From positions 1-8,151 of the forward strand of contig JAUWXV010000167.1 of NCBI GenBank assembly GCA_030616165.1: DNA of 8,151 bases, given 5' to 3'. How positions within the stretch are numbered: the first letter of the stretch is position 1; each line of letters opens with the position of its first letter. The position numbers were made by a program, and so were the translations under genes. Below the pieces are notes generated by a model. That model ran no database searches and was not told where the DNA came from. It saw nothing but the letters and a program-made list of their open reading frames with translations. The DNA is from a bacterium. GTDB taxonomy: Bacteria > SM23-31 > JAUVVT01. Shown here piece after piece: positions 6,663 through 8,151 of this stretch.

Positions 6663-6692
6663 TTGAGTTATATGTGGAAAATTATCTATAAA
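6663..6692 (+). promoter_or_regulatory. Candidate promoter of the membrane protein gene
   Basis: TTGAGT (6663-6668, four of six) and TATAAA (6687-6692, five of six) are separated by 18 bases. The start would lie near 6699, about 28 bases before the ATG. The match is modest in AT-rich DNA, so confidence is limited. Confidence 0.35.
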
Positions 6693-6726
6693 GTTATAAA
6701 AATATATATTTTAATAGGAGAAAGAT

Positions 6727-7446
6727 ATGTCAGATAATGCAATGACATTTGATATTGAACTGTGTTTCAGAGAAAGCCTTGAAGCATATCGAAGAAATAT
6801 CTTAATTTTTATTATAGCATCTTTGACTGTGAGTGTATTAGGATTCATTACCATATTTATTCTAATGGGACCACTTCTGGCTGGTTTTATGATGATGATT
6901 CTGTGTTCTATGAGAGAAGAAGTTACACCTAAATTTGATGACCTGTTAAAATACTTTCCCCGATTTGGTACTCTTTTCCTTGGATTCTTTATACCAGTCA
7001 TCTGTAGTTTTATAGGGTTAATATTTTTAATCGTTCCCGGACTTTTGATATTTACTGTATGGATGTATGTTCTTCTTTTTATAACTGATAAAGGGATGGG
7101 GATTTGGGATGCCCTGAAAGCAAGCTTTAATCTCGTTGTAAATAATAACATTTGGAAACACCTTATTCTTTTTATAATAGCATTTGCCATACAATCCATT
7201 GCGGCTGCTCCACAGGGACCTTTCGGTATTATTTTATGTGTTCTTGCAGCACCTCTTACTATCGGTCTTATAGTTTCAGCATATCGTCAACTCGTGGAAA
7301 AAGAATCTGTTGAAATCAAAGAAGAAGTTCCACCAAAAGAAGAGAAAACAGAAACTAAACCTCAAGAGGAAAAACCTCCTGAAAAAGAATCTGAAAAACG
7401 CCCCCCAGAAAAAAAAGAACCACCTGTTCAACAAGGAGAGGAATAA
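6727..7446 (+). CDS. Uncharacterised multi-pass membrane protein with charged Pro/Glu/Lys tail
   Basis: 239 residues. ATG 6727 is preceded by AGGAG (6716-6720) at six bases, a good ribosome site. Residues 1-22 are soluble and polar. Hydrophobic stretches lie at about 24-46, 48-61, 82-104, 105-119, 144-160 and 166-188, suggesting four to six membrane segments. LIVPGLLIF (101-109) followed by DKGMGIWDALKASFNLV (121-137) matches a pattern common in poorly characterised bacterial inner-membrane proteins, where an IVPG helix precedes a D-kGmg-w-AL-S loop (similar to GPDPase-membrane-domain and BPSS1780-like families). I recognise the type but not a function. Residues 190-239 are almost entirely P, E and K, probably a disordered cytoplasmic tail of fairly balanced charge. 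The gene stands alone, with its own promoter candidate and no close partner in the window. It is complete at both ends. Confidence 0.85.
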   Translation: MSDNAMTFDIELCFRESLEAYRRNILIFIIASLTVSVLGFITIFILMGPLLAGFMMMILCSMREEVTPKFDDLLKYFPRFGTLFLGFFIPVICSFIGLIFLIVPGLLIFTVWMYVLLFITDKGMGIWDALKASFNLVVNNNIWKHLILFIIAFAIQSIAAAPQGPFGIILCVLAAPLTIGLIVSAYRQLVEKESVEIKEEVPPKEEKTETKPQEEKPPEKESEKRPPEKKEPPVQQGEE

Positions 7447-7494
7447 TTTAATATAAGATTATTTCAGTTTCTCTATCTTTAATCTATTTACAGA

Positions 7495-7776
7495 TCATCT
7501 GTTGCATGATTCTGTTTTTAAAGTTAACCTTACAATGATTCTGACATCACCCGGTTTCGCTTTCTTTGTTGACTTTATTAGAAAAAGTGCTTTATACACT
7601 TCACTTTTCATTAACTTATTGAAAGAGGTGCATTCTTGAGATGAAATTTCACACCCTTCCAGGAATATTAATTTAAAACTCCACTCATAAACCGGTTCAT
7701 AATCATCCTTTAAATCACTATTTTTATTACTTCCACATTTTCAATGCAAAATATCAATGCTTTTATTTTAGAAGGA
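7495..7776 (-). pseudogene. Possible decayed minus-strand gene
   Basis: On the minus strand a frame is open for 81 codons (7740 down to 7498, stop TGA at 7497-7495). Its composition is protein-like: DYEPVYEWSFKLIF, then KAKPGDVRIIVRLTLKT near the end. It has no start codon in its first half (first Met at codon 44). A second minus-strand frame, encoding KIKALIFCIENVEVIKIVI, runs in from the MITE side and stops at 7712-7710, overlapping the first by 28 bases. One small indel would join the two. This fits a frameshifted remnant cut by the element at 7777-7862. No family is recognised, and an unused chance frame is a real alternative. Confidence 0.25.
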
Positions 7777-7862
7777 TGCTGAAAAAGTAGATTACCACGT
7801 CCCGAGTACTCGGGACGTGGCAATCTCGCCTCAAATTGACTATTTATTTGACTTTTTCAGCA
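7777..7862. mobile_element. MITE-like element with 12-bp terminal inverted repeats
   Basis: TGCTGAAAAAGT (7777-7788) and ACTTTTTCAGCA (7851-7862) are perfect inverted repeats bounding 86 bases. The interior carries a near-perfect 38-bp palindrome and no reading frame. TGCTGAAAAAGT-type ends resemble those of some insertion sequences, but I cannot assign a family. No clear target-site duplication is seen at the borders. An element of this form would be non-autonomous and moved in trans. Alternatively, it is one long imperfect stem-loop. Confidence 0.6.
7789..7826. repeat. 38-bp near-perfect palindrome with adjacent GTAG
   Basis: The arms 7789-7807 and 7808-7826 are reverse complements except for A7794 against C7821, with no loop. 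The core is CCACGTCCCGAGT and its complement, much more GC-rich than its surroundings. GTAG at 7787-7790 overlaps the left foot, as in the REP-like elements near the RAYT gene. Confidence 0.8.
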
Positions 7863-8119
7863 GTCTCTTGGAATTAATCAAAAGTTAGTATATTATTATA
7901 GTCTTAAAGCAAAACGTTTGCAACTACTTGATTCTAAATGAATTATAAAAATTTATCCAATTTGATAAATGATTAACCGATTTAAAGTTTCAAAGATAGA
8001 TGAGGGCTGTAAAATTCAGCAATAATGGGGTTTTACAAAAATGATTAATTGAAATGTAATGAAAGATTATATTTTGAATAAGAGAGGGATTTTGGAGATA
8101 GAGAAGATTGAGATGTAAT
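7863..8119. other. Non-coding stretch right of the MITE-like element
   Basis: AT-rich, without a credible reading frame on either strand. The only recognisable item is the minus-strand promoter at 7895-7923. Together with 7447-7494 and the elements in between, this makes about 700 bases without an intact gene after the membrane protein gene. Confidence 0.5.
7895..7923 (-). promoter_or_regulatory. Minus-strand sigma70-type promoter
   Basis: Read on the minus strand: TTGCAA (7923-7918, four of six), a 17-base spacer, then a perfect TATAAT (7900-7895). Transcription would start near 7888 and run leftward through the MITE-like element into the possible decayed gene. It may be the relic promoter of that gene, or may drive a short untranslated RNA. 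Confidence 0.45.
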
Positions 8120-8150
8120 GCTGGCGAAGGTAAAGAACACCTTCGCCAGC
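8120..8150. repeat. REP-like hairpin at the window edge
   Basis: GCTGGCGAAGGT (8120-8131) and ACCTTCGCCAGC (8139-8150) form a perfect 12-bp stem around AAAGAAC. It is GC-rich and set in AT-rich non-coding sequence. The window ends one base later, so its right flank and any tandem copy cannot be seen. Confidence 0.7.
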
Positions 8151-8151
8151 G

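Larger units (their letters stand above)
6296..6726. other. Intergenic region with two REP-like structures and a promoter candidate
   Basis: This 431-base gap has no reading frame worth calling. Its content is a GC-richer patch at 6404-6498 with two palindromic elements, an AT-rich stretch at about 6510-6660 with nothing recognisable, and a promoter candidate plus ribosome site for the next gene. No obvious intrinsic terminator with a T-run follows nagA, although the hairpin at 6404 could help end transcription. Confidence 0.6.

Noticed and set aside
6711-7199. 162-codon minus-strand frame antisense to the membrane protein gene
   Set aside because: It lies opposite a convincing + strand gene with a ribosome site and regular membrane segments, and its product shows no domain or signal.
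1-8151. CRISPR array or toxin-antitoxin pair
   Set aside because: No regularly spaced direct repeats are present, and no paired small genes with ribosome sites were found on either strand.

Overview
The window is AT-rich bacterial DNA with five convincing genes, all on the + strand, separated by unusually long spacers rich in palindromes. No rRNA, tRNA or phylogenetic marker is present, so the organism cannot be named. Low GC, AGGAGA-type ribosome sites, a secreted M14 peptidase ending its signal in LNA/Q and an exported Gfo/Idh-type protein would suit an uncultured heterotroph, perhaps of the Bacteroidota/FCB type. That placement is inference only.

Layout: 1-435 is a non-coding leader with a REP-like palindrome and a good promoter (361-389). 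436-3015 encodes a large secreted M14 zinc carboxypeptidase. 3209-3706 encodes a REP-associated tyrosine transposase (RAYT, Y1/HUH family). Two REP-like hairpins lie inside its reading frame and a composite one lies just after its stop. 3903-5018 encodes an exported Gfo/Idh/MocA-type oxidoreductase. 5132-6295 encodes N-acetylglucosamine-6-phosphate deacetylase (NagA). 6727-7446 encodes an uncharacterised multi-pass membrane protein with a Pro/Glu/Lys-rich tail. 7447-8151 has no intact gene. It holds a possible decayed minus-strand gene, a small MITE-like element with a nested near-perfect palindrome, a minus-strand promoter with a perfect -10 box, and a further hairpin at the window edge.

The metabolic genes point to scavenging: secreted peptide cleavage, an exported sugar-type oxidoreductase, and cytoplasmic processing of amino sugars. 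The spacing (110-430 bp between genes) and separate promoter candidates argue against one tight operon.

The most interesting theme is the transposase and its palindromes. The two elements inside the RAYT gene share an identical 10-base foot, CGCGTAGGGG, containing the GTAG tetranucleotide typical of REP sequences. Their stems differ by paired, compensating changes around a constant TT loop. Other palindromes in the window carry GTAG too but have unrelated stems, so several REP-like families seem to coexist.
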